From the NCBI RefSeq assembly GCF_020873875.1, contig NZ_JAHWGU010000003.1, positions 310,001-374,000 on the forward strand: DNA of 64,000 bases, read 5' to 3'. This stretch comes from Actinoplanes sp. DH11 (lineage in GTDB: Bacteria > Actinomycetota > Actinomycetes > Mycobacteriales > Micromonosporaceae). The notes below the pieces were generated by a model. That model was not told the DNA's origin. It was given only the letters and a program-made list of their open reading frames with translations, and did no database searches. Below, piece by piece: positions 53,148-61,300 of the stretch. How positions within the stretch are numbered: position 1 is the stretch's first letter; every line of letters starts with the position of its first letter. The position numbers and the translations under genes were made by a program.

Positions 53148-53678
53148 ATGCCCACCGACCCGGCACACGACCTGCTCGTCCTGGAGTACGAACAACTCAA
53201 GGCGGAACAGCGCGCACGGATCACCGTGCGGGACAATCTGGTCTACGTCACTGTGGCCGCCTACGCCGCCGTGGTGGCCGCTGTGCTGGCTTCCCCGCGC
53301 CGGAGCGAGCTGTTGCTTCTCCTGCCCGCCGTCGCCATCGTTCTCGGCTGGACGCATCTGGCCGGTGACGGCCGGATCTCCGCGCTCGGGCGGTACATGC
53401 GTGGCGCCCTCGCGCCACGGCTGGAACGCCTGCACCCCGAGGCGGCGCCGGTGTTCGCCTGGGAGACCGAGCACCGCGGTGAACGCCGGCGGCCGTCCCG
53501 GAAGGCCTTGCAGCTGACCGCCGACCTGATGACGTTCACCGTCCCGGCGGTTGCCGCTCTCGTCCTCTACTGGGCGTCGGCGCCCTTCAACCTGGCACTG
53601 ACCCTGGTGGCCGGCGCCGAGCTGGTGCTGGTCGTCATCGCGCTCTGGCAGCGAGTGCTGCACGCCGACCTGCGCTGA
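53148..53678 (+). CDS. Small four-helix membrane protein
   Basis: A 176-residue protein with a charged N-terminal helix (EYEQLKAEQRARITVRDNLVYV) leading into two transmembrane helices, a 70-residue cytosolic loop, and two more helices. The layout resembles small membrane effectors or SLATT-like proteins, but I cannot confirm a family. It starts 9 bp after the Nudix stop with TGAGGAGG as ribosome site, so the two are in one operon. Confidence 0.78.
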   Translation: MPTDPAHDLLVLEYEQLKAEQRARITVRDNLVYVTVAAYAAVVAAVLASPRRSELLLLLPAVAIVLGWTHLAGDGRISALGRYMRGALAPRLERLHPEAAPVFAWETEHRGERRRPSRKALQLTADLMTFTVPAVAALVLYWASAPFNLALTLVAGAELVLVVIALWQRVLHADLR

Positions 53679-53706
53679 GGGGCCGGCGTGCGCCTGGGAC
53701 ACTCCC

Positions 53707-53883
53707 TCAACCGGCCTTGACGTGGGTCTTGACGACCTCGGCCAGCTCAGGGCTCCACTCCATCGGCTGGTGGGCGGCTCTGGTGTGCAGCTCCACGTGC
53801 TGGAGCAGCTCGTCCTCGTCGGGTGCGGTGAACTGGGCGGGACAGTCGTTGTTGAAATCGGCACAGCGAATGGTCACGGTCAT
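53707..53883 (-). CDS. DUF1059-like zinc-finger small protein (58 aa)
   Basis: A 58-residue protein beginning MTVTIRCADFNNDCPAQF and containing DEDELLQHVELHTRAAH. The spacing Cys7, Cys14, His29, His33 suits a small zinc site and matches DUF1059-type proteins, which are about 55-60 residues long. Function is unknown. It has a clear ATG and a GGAGC ribosome site, and ends facing the membrane protein gene. It precedes or follows no obvious partner. Confidence 0.78.
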   Translation of the reverse strand: MTVTIRCADFNNDCPAQFTAPDEDELLQHVELHTRAAHQPMEWSPELAEVVKTHVKAG

Positions 53884-53903
53884 GCTCCGGGCGTACCCGC
53901 TGA

Positions 53904-54293
53904 TCAGCTCTCGAATCCTGCGCGCCCGCCCCCGGAGGCCTCGACGAGGGCGCCGTCGGCGGCCAGCCGGCGGCGGCGCTGCTCACCCCAGTCGCCCAGC
54001 GCGCCGAGCGCGGCGTTGAGGCTGCGTCCCTGCTCGGTCAGCGAGTACTCCACCCGCGGCGGCACCTCCCGGTGGACCTCGCGGTGCACCAGCCCGTCCT
54101 CCTCCATCTCGCGCAGGTGCTGGACGAGCATCTTCTCGCTGACCCCGGGGAGGCCGCGGCGCAGCTCACCGAAGCGCCGGGTGCCGTGCTGGTGCAGCTC
54201 CCAGAGGATCAGCGACTTCCATTTGCCGGAGACCACGTCCATCGCCGCGTCGATGCCACAGATGTACGGTCCACGCCTGCCCGGCGACACCAT
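53904..54293 (-). CDS. HxlR-family transcriptional regulator
   Basis: A 129-residue winged-helix regulator. It has CGIDAAMDVVSGKWKSLILWELHQHGTRRFGELRR-type HxlR hallmarks (quoted in part): the conserved early Cys in YICGID, the recognition region GVSEKMLVQHLREMEEDGLV and the wing PPRVEYSLTEQG. The single Cys can be a redox sensor in this family. It is divergent from the imine-reductase-like genes; a 26-bp palindrome lies between them. Confidence 0.92.
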   Translation of the reverse strand: MVSPGRRGPYICGIDAAMDVVSGKWKSLILWELHQHGTRRFGELRRGLPGVSEKMLVQHLREMEEDGLVHREVHREVPPRVEYSLTEQGRSLNAALGALGDWGEQRRRRLAADGALVEASGGGRAGFES

Positions 54294-54318
54294 CACGCCT
54301 CCATGCTTACCTCGTGGT

Positions 54319-54344
54319 AAGTACGCACTATTTAGTGGGTACTT
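54319..54344. promoter_or_regulatory. HxlR operator, 26-bp near-perfect palindrome
   Basis: AAGTAC at 54319-54324 mirrors GTACTT at 54339-54344; inside, CACTA mirrors TAGTG around an AT-rich centre. Only one arm position fails to pair. It lies between the HxlR start (54293) and the reductase start (54379). AGTAC-type arms are usual for HxlR sites. Confidence 0.75.
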
Positions 54345-54378
54345 GTCCGGCCCGACGGTACCTCCCGACGATGGACGC

Positions 54379-55236
54379 ATGTCAACCTTCTTGGGGCTGG
54401 GCGCCATGGGGAGCGCCCTCGCCACGACGACCCTGGACGCCGGCGGCCCGGTGACCGTCTGGAACCGTGACCCCCGGCGCGCCCGGCCACTCGCCGAGCG
54501 TGGCGCGACAGTGGCCGGCGGTGTGGCGGACGCGGTGGCCGGCAGCGGTCCGATCGTCGTGTGCCTGTTCGATCACCGGTCCGTCCACGACGTCCTCGAC
54601 CCGGTCGCCGCGAGCCTGTCCGGCCGTACCGTGATCAATCTGACCACCACGACACCCGGCGAGGCCCGGGAGCTCGCCGCCTGGTCCGCCGGCCACGGCA
54701 TCACCTATCTGGACGGTGCGATCCTGGCCGTCCCCGAGATGATCGGCGGCCCCGGCTCGGTCGTCTTCTACAGCGGCGCGGACGTCGTCGGCGAGCACAA
54801 GGAACTGCTCGATCGCTGGGGGGAGAGCGTCTACCTCGGTGCGGACGCGGGCCTCGCCCCGGTGTACGACATGGCCATGCTCACCGGCATGTACACCATG
54901 GTCGCCGGCTTCCTGCACGGCGCGGCGATGGTCGCCGCCGAAGGCGTCACCGCCACCGAGTTCGCCCGGCGGCAGGCGCCGTTCCTGGCCGCCATGACCG
55001 CCGGCCTGGCCGGGTACGCCGCCACCGTCGACGCCCGTGACTACGCCGGCGAGGGCCAGCAGAGCCTGCGATTCACCGAAACCGCGCTGGCCGCCCTGCT
55101 GCGCGCCAGCACCGAGCAGGGCGTCGCCACGGACGTGCTCGAACCGATGCGCGACCTGGTCGCCCGGCAGGTGGCCGCCGGGCACGGCGATCTCGGCACC
55201 GCACGGATCTACGAGGAGCTGAGGGGTACGCGATGA
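54379..55236 (+). CDS. NADP-dependent beta-hydroxyacid dehydrogenase / imine-reductase-like
   Basis: A 285-residue protein. The N-terminal Rossmann domain starts STFLGLGAMGSALA, with VWNRDPRRARPL as the NADP-selecting loop and VINLTTTTPGEAREL; the helical C-terminal domain contains YDMAMLTGMYTMVAGFLHG and RDYAGEGQQSLRF. It fits the imine reductase branch of the 6PGDH-like family and should reduce small imines, ketones or acids with NADPH. ATG 54379 starts at the Rossmann strand. It is coupled by ATGA to a second copy. Confidence 0.88.
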   Translation: MSTFLGLGAMGSALATTTLDAGGPVTVWNRDPRRARPLAERGATVAGGVADAVAGSGPIVVCLFDHRSVHDVLDPVAASLSGRTVINLTTTTPGEARELAAWSAGHGITYLDGAILAVPEMIGGPGSVVFYSGADVVGEHKELLDRWGESVYLGADAGLAPVYDMAMLTGMYTMVAGFLHGAAMVAAEGVTATEFARRQAPFLAAMTAGLAGYAATVDARDYAGEGQQSLRFTETALAALLRASTEQGVATDVLEPMRDLVARQVAAGHGDLGTARIYEELRGTR

Positions 55237-55937
55237 GACCGGAACCGATCACCGTGATCGGCCTCGGCCCGATGGGCCGGGCCATGGCGGGCGCGTTGCT
55301 GCGCGCCGGGCACCCGGTCACCGTCTTCAACCGGACGGGAGGCCGCGGCGACGACCTGGTCCGGGCCGGCGCCCGCCGGGCGGCGACAGCAGCCGACGCC
55401 GTCACCGCGAGCCCGGTGACGATCCTCAGCCTCACCGACTACCCGGCGATGTACGACATCCTGCGTGATGTCCCCGCGGCGGCGTTCGCCGGCCGTGACC
55501 TGGGCGAGGATCCCGGCTTGGCGCAGCTGCTCTACCAGGCGCAGCTGGACGTCTTCCTGACCGCGTTGTCGGGGTTGTTGCACGCCACCGCGCTGGTCAC
55601 GGCATCCGGGGTGCCGGCGGCCGACTTCCTGCCCGAGGCGATGCGGACACTCACCGACATCCCGGGGATGGTCGGCGGCGGTGCCGAGCTCGCGAGGGTG
55701 GTGACCGCCGGGGAGCATCCGGGTGAGTTGAGCACGACGCTGATGATGGGCGCCACCGCCGCGCACGTCCTGCGCGCCAGTGCGGAGGCCGGCGTGGACC
55801 GGGAGTTGCCGGCGGCGGTGCGCTCGCACTACGACCGGGCGATCGAGGCGGGGTACGGCACCAGCGGTTGGACCGCTCTCTATGAGGTGATCCGGGCCGG
55901 GCCGGCTTCCGTGGTGGTCTCGTCTGCGGGGCGCTGA
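55233..55937 (+). pseudogene. Second imine-reductase-like gene with internal deletion
   Basis: The frame is open for 234 residues and starts by ATGA overlap with the preceding gene. The Rossmann start (TVIGLGPMGRAMAGALLRAGHPVTVFNRT) and the helical domain (DPGLAQLLYQAQLDVFLTALSGLLHATALV) are normal. About 60 residues are missing between FAGRD and LGEDPGLAQ, where relatives have the end of the Rossmann fold and the interdomain linker (the NLSSDTP-to-TFYSG region). The deletion is in frame, so a product is made, but it probably cannot bind cofactor properly. Confidence 0.6.
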
Positions 55938-55957
55938 GCGGCCGCGCTTCCGGGAGC

Positions 55958-56040
55958 GGCGGTGGTTCCTCCGGGGGGCGCGGTTCCGGCGGCGGTGATC
56001 TACCCGGCGGCGGCAGTCCCGGCGGCGGTGGTTCCTCCGG
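55958..56040. repeat. Low-complexity GGCGGTGG-type repeats at the end of a TetR gene
   Basis: The 17-mer GGCGGTGGTTCCTCCGG occurs at 55958-55974 and 56024-56040, with shorter related GGCGGCGG units between. The right part encodes the Ala/Gly/Thr tail of the TetR protein; the left part lies beyond its stop at 56000. Confidence 0.75.
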
Positions 56041-56626
56041 CGGCCGCGGTGCCGGCGGCGGCCAGCTCGGCGTACCGCTGGGCGAGGTCCTCCGTGTCCG
56101 GTGCCCGCATGAGGACCAGCTCGTGGAAGACCGGCGCGCACGCGGCGACGATCACGGTGCGCGGGTCGGTGCCCGTGGTGGCCTCGCCCCGGCTGATCGC
56201 CCGGTGGACGACCACGGCCGCCCGGGCGTAGCGGTCCTCCCAGAAGGACCGCAGCGCCCGGGCGGCCGTGGGGGAGCGGAACGACGCCGCGATCAGCGCC
56301 GCCGCGATCGGCGGCGTGCCGGTCAGGGCGTCGGCGACCTGCCGGTTGATCTCGCCGAGGTCACCGGCCAGGGAACCGGTGTCGGGTGGCTCCCACGGCT
56401 GCTCACGGGCGGCGTCGAGGGCGTCGGCGAGCAGGCCACCCGCATCGCGCCAGCGCCGGTAGACGGTGGTGCGGTGCACGCCGGAGCGCGCCGCGACGGC
56501 GTCGACGGTCAGTGCCTCGTAACCCTGCTCGACCAGCAGGGCCGTGACCGCGTCGAGGACGTGCTGCCGGGTGCGGGCGGTGCGGCCGCCGGGCCGGGCG
56601 GTAACGGGTTGCGCGGGCTCCTCCAT
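56000..56626 (-). CDS. TetR-family regulator of the streptogramin-lyase-like gene
   Basis: A 208-residue TetR protein. HTH at about residues 20-65 (VLDAVTALLVEQGYEALTVD, ARSGVHRTTVYRRWRD); the helical domain includes RSFWEDRYARAAVVVHRAISRGE, the TetR_C_16-like arrangement. The last 20 residues are a repetitive Ala/Gly/Thr tail encoded by GC-rich repeats. It is divergent from the lyase-like gene across a 42-bp gap with a clear palindrome. Confidence 0.9.
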   Translation of the reverse strand: MEEPAQPVTARPGGRTARTRQHVLDAVTALLVEQGYEALTVDAVAARSGVHRTTVYRRWRDAGGLLADALDAAREQPWEPPDTGSLAGDLGEINRQVADALTGTPPIAAALIAASFRSPTAARALRSFWEDRYARAAVVVHRAISRGEATTGTDPRTVIVAACAPVFHELVLMRAPDTEDLAQRYAELAAAGTAAAGGTTAAGTAAAG

Positions 56627-56632
56627 ATCGTT

Positions 56633-56652
56633 AATGCTACACCTGTAGCGTT
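56633..56652. promoter_or_regulatory. TetR operator in the 42-bp divergent gap
   Basis: GCTACA-CC-TGTAGC (56636-56649) is a perfect inverted repeat, extended to AA...TT at both ends. It sits between the TetR start and the ribosome site of the lyase-like gene, so binding would block both. Confidence 0.75.
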
Positions 56653-56668
56653 TACGGGAGGGAATGGC

Positions 56669-57601
56669 ATGTCAATGATCGAGGTGGCTCTGCCGTCGGG
56701 CTGGGCGCCGTACGCGGTTGCCGGGGACTCCGCCGGCCGGCTGTGGGCGACCGTGCTGACCCCCGCCGGCCTGGCCCACGTCGACCCGGCCCATGTGGAC
56801 CCGGCTCACGTCGACCCGGCTCACGTCGACCCGGCCCACGTCGAATCGGCACGGATGCCCGCCGGTGTCGCCCATGAACCCGTCGACGGTGGGCAGCCGA
56901 TGCAGCTGAGCGTCGGCGCGGACGCCACGGTCTGGTACACCCGCACCGACGACCGGCTGGGCCGGCGCGACGCGGCCGGGACGCACACGGTCGTCGCGCT
57001 GCCGGCCGGCGCGGCGCCGTACGGCATCGCCGCCGTACCCGGCGGCGGCGCGTGGTTCACCGCGGCCGGCACCGACCAGATCGGACGGGTCACGGACGGC
57101 GGCGAGGTGACCCTGATCGACCTGCCGGTGCGGCAGGCGCGGGCGGCCATGCTGACGGTCGGCGCCGACGGTACGGCGTGGGCCGCGCTGAACGGCGCGG
57201 GCGCGCTGGCCCGGGTCCGTGGCGGCGCCGCGGAGATCGTCGAACTGCCCGGCGGCCCGGTCCCGGCCGCCCCGGTCGGGGTGGCCGCCGACCGGACCGG
57301 TGTCTGGTACGCCGACATCGCCCGGGGGCGTGCCGGGCACGTCGACAACGCCGGTGCGGTGCGGGAGATCCGGTTCGCCGACCCGGAGTGCCGGCCGCAC
57401 GCCGTCGCCGCCGACCCCGACGGCGGTTGCTGGGTCACCCTCTGGGGTTCCGGTGAACTGGCCCGGGTCCGTCCCGATGGGGACGTGCGTCTGCACGCAC
57501 TGCCCGGCCGGGAACCGCACGGCCTGTGGGTGTCGGACACCCACGTCTGGGTGGCGATGGAGAGCGGATCCCTGGTCGGCGTGGACCGGCAGGCCGGCTG
57601 A
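56669..57601 (+). CDS. Virginiamycin B lyase-like beta-propeller protein
   Basis: A 310-residue protein built of seven repeated propeller blades (PYGIAAVPGGGAWFTAAGTDQIGRV, VGVAADRTGVWYADIARGRAGHV, PHAVAADPDGGCWVTLWGSGELARV), typical of Vgb streptogramin lyases, which open the lactone ring of streptogramin B antibiotics. His residues in the last two blades could be catalytic, but identity to true Vgb cannot be judged. Its first blade contains an in-frame expansion AHVDP x5. The ATG at 56669 has GGGAGGG at six bases. Likely repressed by the adjacent TetR. Confidence 0.82.
   Translation: MSMIEVALPSGWAPYAVAGDSAGRLWATVLTPAGLAHVDPAHVDPAHVDPAHVDPAHVESARMPAGVAHEPVDGGQPMQLSVGADATVWYTRTDDRLGRRDAAGTHTVVALPAGAAPYGIAAVPGGGAWFTAAGTDQIGRVTDGGEVTLIDLPVRQARAAMLTVGADGTAWAALNGAGALARVRGGAAEIVELPGGPVPAAPVGVAADRTGVWYADIARGRAGHVDNAGAVREIRFADPECRPHAVAADPDGGCWVTLWGSGELARVRPDGDVRLHALPGREPHGLWVSDTHVWVAMESGSLVGVDRQAG
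56774..56848 (+). repeat. Five in-frame 15-bp tandem repeats in the lyase-like gene
   Basis: Units of 15 bp start at 56774, 56789, 56804, 56819 and 56834, each encoding AHVDP (the last AHVES). Units 3 and 4 are identical. They sit in the loop after the first propeller blade. Confidence 0.92.
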
Positions 57602-57619
57602 GCCGGCCCGTCACCGGCG

Positions 57620-57644
57620 CGGACGCCACCAGGGCTGGCGTCCG
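57620..57644 (+). terminator. 9-bp hairpin after the lyase-like gene
   Basis: Positions 57620-57628 pair with 57636-57644 around a seven-base loop, about 20 bp past the stop codon. Confidence 0.6.
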
Positions 57645-57698
57645 GCCGGGACGGTCGCAGGCCGGTCACCCATCAGTCCGGTCCGCGGCGGGCGGGGG

Positions 57699-58028
57699 TC
57701 ACCGGTGCCGGCGGCGCGGGATGTCCCAGCGGGCGCCGGGTCGCCGGGCGGACCAGCGGCGGTGCGCGGCGAACGGCGTCGTCCGGGAGCGCCGGTGCGG
57801 GTGCCGGTCGGGTTCGTGCCGGGTCTGCCGCAGCCGGGCGAGCGCCGTGCGGAATTCGTGGTTCTCGCCGAGACCGCGGACCACGACCCGGCCGCCCGGA
57901 CGGGGGAACGGTGTCGCGACCGGGCAACCGGCCCGGCGCTCGATCCCGCCGGGTGGCGGCAGCACGGCCGGGACCCGCACGGCGGTCACCGGCGGAAGGA
58001 CGGTTCGCTGGTCGCGGCGCATCTCCAT
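57699..58028 (-). CDS. Small basic hypothetical protein
   Basis: A 109-residue protein, strongly basic with many Arg and Pro and no hydrophobic segment. The ATG at 58028 has GAGGTGA six bases upstream, and the middle (GGRVVVRGLGENHEFRTALARLRQ) reads like real protein. In this GC-rich DNA an Arg/Pro-rich ORF can also be spurious, so it is given moderate confidence. No family recognised. Confidence 0.45.
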   Translation of the reverse strand: MEMRRDQRTVLPPVTAVRVPAVLPPPGGIERRAGCPVATPFPRPGGRVVVRGLGENHEFRTALARLRQTRHEPDRHPHRRSRTTPFAAHRRWSARRPGARWDIPRRRHR

Positions 58029-58175
58029 GAACGTCACCTCGGGTGGTCGTTGCCAGGAGACCTCAGGCTAAGCAGCTCGATCGACGACGTCGATCCCATT
58101 TCGGGCCGGTGAAGTGATCGAAGGTCCGGGCCGACCAATAGTGATCATTCGCGTCCGGCCTCGTAGGGTCGTCTC

Positions 58176-59489
58176 GTGATTCCCGCGCCTCTTCGCATCG
58201 CCCTGTTGTCCTACCGGAGCAAACCGCACAGCGGCGGTCAGGGGATCTATGTCCGGCATCTGTCGCGGGAGCTGGTCCGACTCGGTCACCGGGTGGAGGT
58301 CTTCTCCGGGCCGCCACTGCCCGAACTGGACGACGGCGTCGACCTGACCGTCCTGCCGAGTCTCGACCTCTACCGGGAGCCGGATCCGTTCCGGACACCG
58401 CGGCCGTCGGAGTTCCGGACGTCGATCGACGTGCTGGAGTGGGCGGCGATGTGCACGGGCGCGTTCCCGGAGCCGCTGACGTTCTCGCTGCGGGCCTGGC
58501 GGCAGCTGCGCGAGCGGCTGGCGGACTTCGACGTCGTGCACGACAACCAGAGCCTGGGGTACGGGCTGCTGCCGCTCAACCGCACGGACATCCCCCTCGT
58601 CGCGACCATCCACCATCCGATCACCGTGGACCGCGACCTCGAACTGGCCGCGGCACCGAACTGGAAGCGGCGCCTGTCGCTGCGCCGCTGGTACGCGTTC
58701 ACCCGCATGCAGGCCCGGGTCGCGCGCGACCTGCGGTGGCTGACCACGGTGTCGCAGGCCGCCCGGTCCGAGATCGTCGACGCCTTCGGGGTGCCGGCCG
58801 ACCGGCTCCGGGTGATCGGGGTCGGTGTCGACGTCGACGTGTTCAGCCCGGCACCAGCACCAGCACCAGCACCAGCACCAGCACCGGCACCGGCCGCCGG
58901 GGCGGAAACCCCCGGCACCCCGGCTCGCATCGTGGCGGTGGCCAGCGCCGACGTACCGCTCAAGGGTCTCGCCGAGTTGATCGAGGCGGTGGCCAAGGTC
59001 CGGGCCGGCCACGACGCCGAGCTGGTCGTCGTCGGCACCGCGCGCCCGGAGGGTGCCGCCGCCCGGGCGATCACCCGGCTGGGCCTGGACCGTTCGGTGC
59101 GCTTCGTGTCCGGGATCTCCGACCAAGACCTCGCTGATCTGTTCCGGTCGGCGACGGTGGCCGCGGTGCCGTCCCGGTACGAGGGCTTCTCGCTGCCCGC
59201 CGTGGAGGCGATGGCGTGCGGGGTGCCGCTGGTGGTGACGACGGCGGGCGCGCTGCCGGAAGTGGCCGGGCCGGACGGGCTGGCGTCGCTGCACGTCGCA
59301 CCCGGGGACGCGGAGGCGCTGGCGGCGGCGATCGGCACGTTGCTCGACGACGAGCCGCTGCGCCGCCGGCTGGGCGAACAGGGCCGCCGCCGGGCGGTCG
59401 AGCAATTCACGTGGCGGCGGACCGCGATGCGTACCGCCGAGTGGTACGCCGAGGCGATCGCCGCGCACCGAAACCGAGAGGGCAGGTAG
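58176..59489 (+). CDS. Family 4 glycosyltransferase
   Basis: A 437-residue GT-B glycosyltransferase. The N-terminal domain starts IALLSYRSKPHSGGQGIYVRHLSREL; the C-terminal nucleotide-sugar domain has VASADVPLKGLAELIEA, RFVSGISDQDLADLF and SRYEGFSLPAVEAMACGVPLVVT, with the EX7E-type motif. A PAPA linker at residues 226-240 comes from a 6-bp microsatellite. The GTG start lies six bases after TAGGGT (58164-58169), with GTGATC 17 bp further upstream, so a leaderless transcript is plausible. First gene of a four-gene cluster. Confidence 0.92.
   Translation: MIPAPLRIALLSYRSKPHSGGQGIYVRHLSRELVRLGHRVEVFSGPPLPELDDGVDLTVLPSLDLYREPDPFRTPRPSEFRTSIDVLEWAAMCTGAFPEPLTFSLRAWRQLRERLADFDVVHDNQSLGYGLLPLNRTDIPLVATIHHPITVDRDLELAAAPNWKRRLSLRRWYAFTRMQARVARDLRWLTTVSQAARSEIVDAFGVPADRLRVIGVGVDVDVFSPAPAPAPAPAPAPAPAAGAETPGTPARIVAVASADVPLKGLAELIEAVAKVRAGHDAELVVVGTARPEGAAARAITRLGLDRSVRFVSGISDQDLADLFRSATVAAVPSRYEGFSLPAVEAMACGVPLVVTTAGALPEVAGPDGLASLHVAPGDAEALAAAIGTLLDDEPLRRRLGEQGRRRAVEQFTWRRTAMRTAEWYAEAIAAHRNREGR
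58849..58893 (+). repeat. 6-bp microsatellite in the glycosyltransferase gene
   Basis: About seven copies of GCACCA or GCACCG encode the (PA)n linker between the two Rossmann domains. Changes of whole units keep the frame. Confidence 0.88.
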
Positions 59490-59496
59490 AACAACG

Positions 59497-60204
59497 TTGT
59501 TGACCGTCGACTACGACCGGCTGGACGTACGGCCGGGTATGCGGGTTCTCGATCTGGGATGCGGCGAGGGCCGGCACACCTTCGAGGCGTACCGGCGGGG
59601 CGCGGACGTCGTCGCCCTGGACCTGAACGCGAAGGACCTGGCGACGACCGCGTCCTGGTGCACGGCGATGGACCTGGCCGGTGAGGCGCCGAAGACGGCG
59701 AGCGCCACGACCGTGCAGGGGGACCTGCTGGACCTGCCGTTCCCGGACGGGAGCTTCGACCGGGTGATCGCCTCCGAGGTGCTGGAGCACATCCCGGACG
59801 ACGTGACGGCGATCGCGGAGCTGGCCCGGGTGCTGCGGCCCGGCGGGCTGGCGGCGGTGACGGTGCCGCGCTGGCTGCCGGAGCGGGTGTGCTGGGCGCT
59901 GTCCGACGCCTATCACGCCAACGAGGGCGGGCACGTGCGCATCTACAAGGAGGACGAGCTGGCCGGCCGGCTGCGCGACGCGGGGCTGACGGTGACAGGC
60001 AACGGCTTCGCGCATGCGCTGCACAGCCCGTACTGGTGGCTGAAGTGCGCGATCGGTGACGCCGCACCGACCCGGGCCTACCACCGGATGCTGGTCTGGG
60101 ACATCACCGACCGCCCGGCGCTGACCCGGGTGCTGGAGCAGGCCCTGAACCCGTTGATCGGCAAGAGCGTGGTCATCTACCTGGAGAAACATGTCGGTGC
60201 CTGA
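59497..60204 (+). CDS. Class I SAM-dependent methyltransferase
   Basis: A 235-residue methyltransferase: motif I VLDLGCGEGRHTFEA at about residue 17, the acidic residue in VVALDLNAK, and FDRVIASEVLEHIPDD then ELARVLRPGGLAAVTVP. It resembles UbiE/COQ5-like small-molecule methyltransferases. TTG start (TTG TTG) eight bases after the glycosyltransferase stop; its 3' end overlaps the next gene by 14 bp. Substrate unknown but likely shared with the neighbouring enzymes. Confidence 0.9.
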   Translation: MLTVDYDRLDVRPGMRVLDLGCGEGRHTFEAYRRGADVVALDLNAKDLATTASWCTAMDLAGEAPKTASATTVQGDLLDLPFPDGSFDRVIASEVLEHIPDDVTAIAELARVLRPGGLAAVTVPRWLPERVCWALSDAYHANEGGHVRIYKEDELAGRLRDAGLTVTGNGFAHALHSPYWWLKCAIGDAAPTRAYHRMLVWDITDRPALTRVLEQALNPLIGKSVVIYLEKHVGA

Positions 60205-61300
60205 CCTGCCCGGGGTACTCGGCGCCGACCATGTCCGGGAGACCGTCGCGAGCATCGCCGCCGTGCAGCAGGCCGACGGCCTGATCCCGTGGTTCGCGGG
60301 CGGCCAGGCCGACCCGTGGGACCACGTGGAGGCGGCCATGGCCCTGGACGTGGGCGGCGAGCACGGGCGGGCGGCGGCGGCCTACGACTGGTTGCGCCGG
60401 GCGCAGCGGCCGGACGGGTCGTGGGCGTCGCGGTACGACCCGGGCGGGGTGGTCGCGGACGCGACGGCGGAGACCAATCACGCCGCCTACCTCGCGGTCG
60501 GGTGCTGGCATCACTGGTTGTCCACCGGCGACGACGACTTCCTGGCCCGGATGTGGCCGGCGGTGCGCCGGGCGCTCGACTTCGTCACCGGCTGCCAGGC
60601 CGCCGGTGGGGAGGTCGGGTGGGCGGCCGGCGATGAGCTGGCGCTGCTGACCGGCTGTTCGAGCATCCATCAGGCGTTGCGCTGCGGCACCGCGATCGCC
60701 GGTCACGTCGGTGACCCTCAGCCGGACTGGGAGCTGGCGGCCGACCTGCTGGCCGAAGCGATCCGCGGCCGGCCGGCGGCGTTCGCCGACAAGGGCCGCT
60801 ACTCGATGGACTGGTACTACCCGATCCTGGGCGGGGCGGTCCGGGGTGCGGCGGCCCGGGAGCGCATCGAGCGGCGGTGGGATGAGTTCGTCGTACCCGG
60901 CCGGGGTATTTTCTGTGTCGCCGACCGGCCGTGGGTGACCGGCGCGGAGACCTGTGAGCTGGCCCTGGCCCTGGAGGCGATGGGGGAGCGGGCCGCCGCG
61001 CGCGAGCTGGTCGCGGCCATGCAGCACCTGCGGGAGGCCGACGGCTCGTACTGGACGGGTCTTGTGCTGACCGACGGCGTGCGGTGGCCGGTGGAACGGA
61101 CCACCTGGACGGGGGCGGCGGTGGTGCTGGCGGTCGACGCCCTGCACGGGCAGCACCCCCGCGCCGGGATCTTCCGCGAGGCGCCGGCCGCCGGCACAGC
61201 ACCCACCGGCACAGCACCCGCCGGCACAGCAGTCGCCGGTACGGACGGCGACGGGCTCAGCGGTCCCGGCGCAGCAGCCGCAGCGAACCCTGCCCGCTGA
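60191..61300 (+). CDS. Alpha/alpha-toroid protein annotated as prenyltransferase-like
   Basis: A 369-residue protein with helical repeats of the cyclase/prenyltransferase alpha-toroid kind: QQADGLIPWFAGGQADPWDHVEAAMAL, RRAQRPDGSWASRY, AAYLAVGCWHHWLSTGD, HLREADGSYWTG. Related proteins are often called prenyltransferases, but they also resemble glycoside-processing toroids; the reaction is unknown. It is translated from a 14-bp overlap with the methyltransferase. The C-terminal 40 residues repeat AGTAPTGTAPAG, and its last 44 bp overlap the convergent methyltransferase gene. Confidence 0.8.
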   Translation: MSVPDLPGVLGADHVRETVASIAAVQQADGLIPWFAGGQADPWDHVEAAMALDVGGEHGRAAAAYDWLRRAQRPDGSWASRYDPGGVVADATAETNHAAYLAVGCWHHWLSTGDDDFLARMWPAVRRALDFVTGCQAAGGEVGWAAGDELALLTGCSSIHQALRCGTAIAGHVGDPQPDWELAADLLAEAIRGRPAAFADKGRYSMDWYYPILGGAVRGAAARERIERRWDEFVVPGRGIFCVADRPWVTGAETCELALALEAMGERAAARELVAAMQHLREADGSYWTGLVLTDGVRWPVERTTWTGAAVVLAVDALHGQHPRAGIFREAPAAGTAPTGTAPAGTAVAGTDGDGLSGPGAAAAANPAR

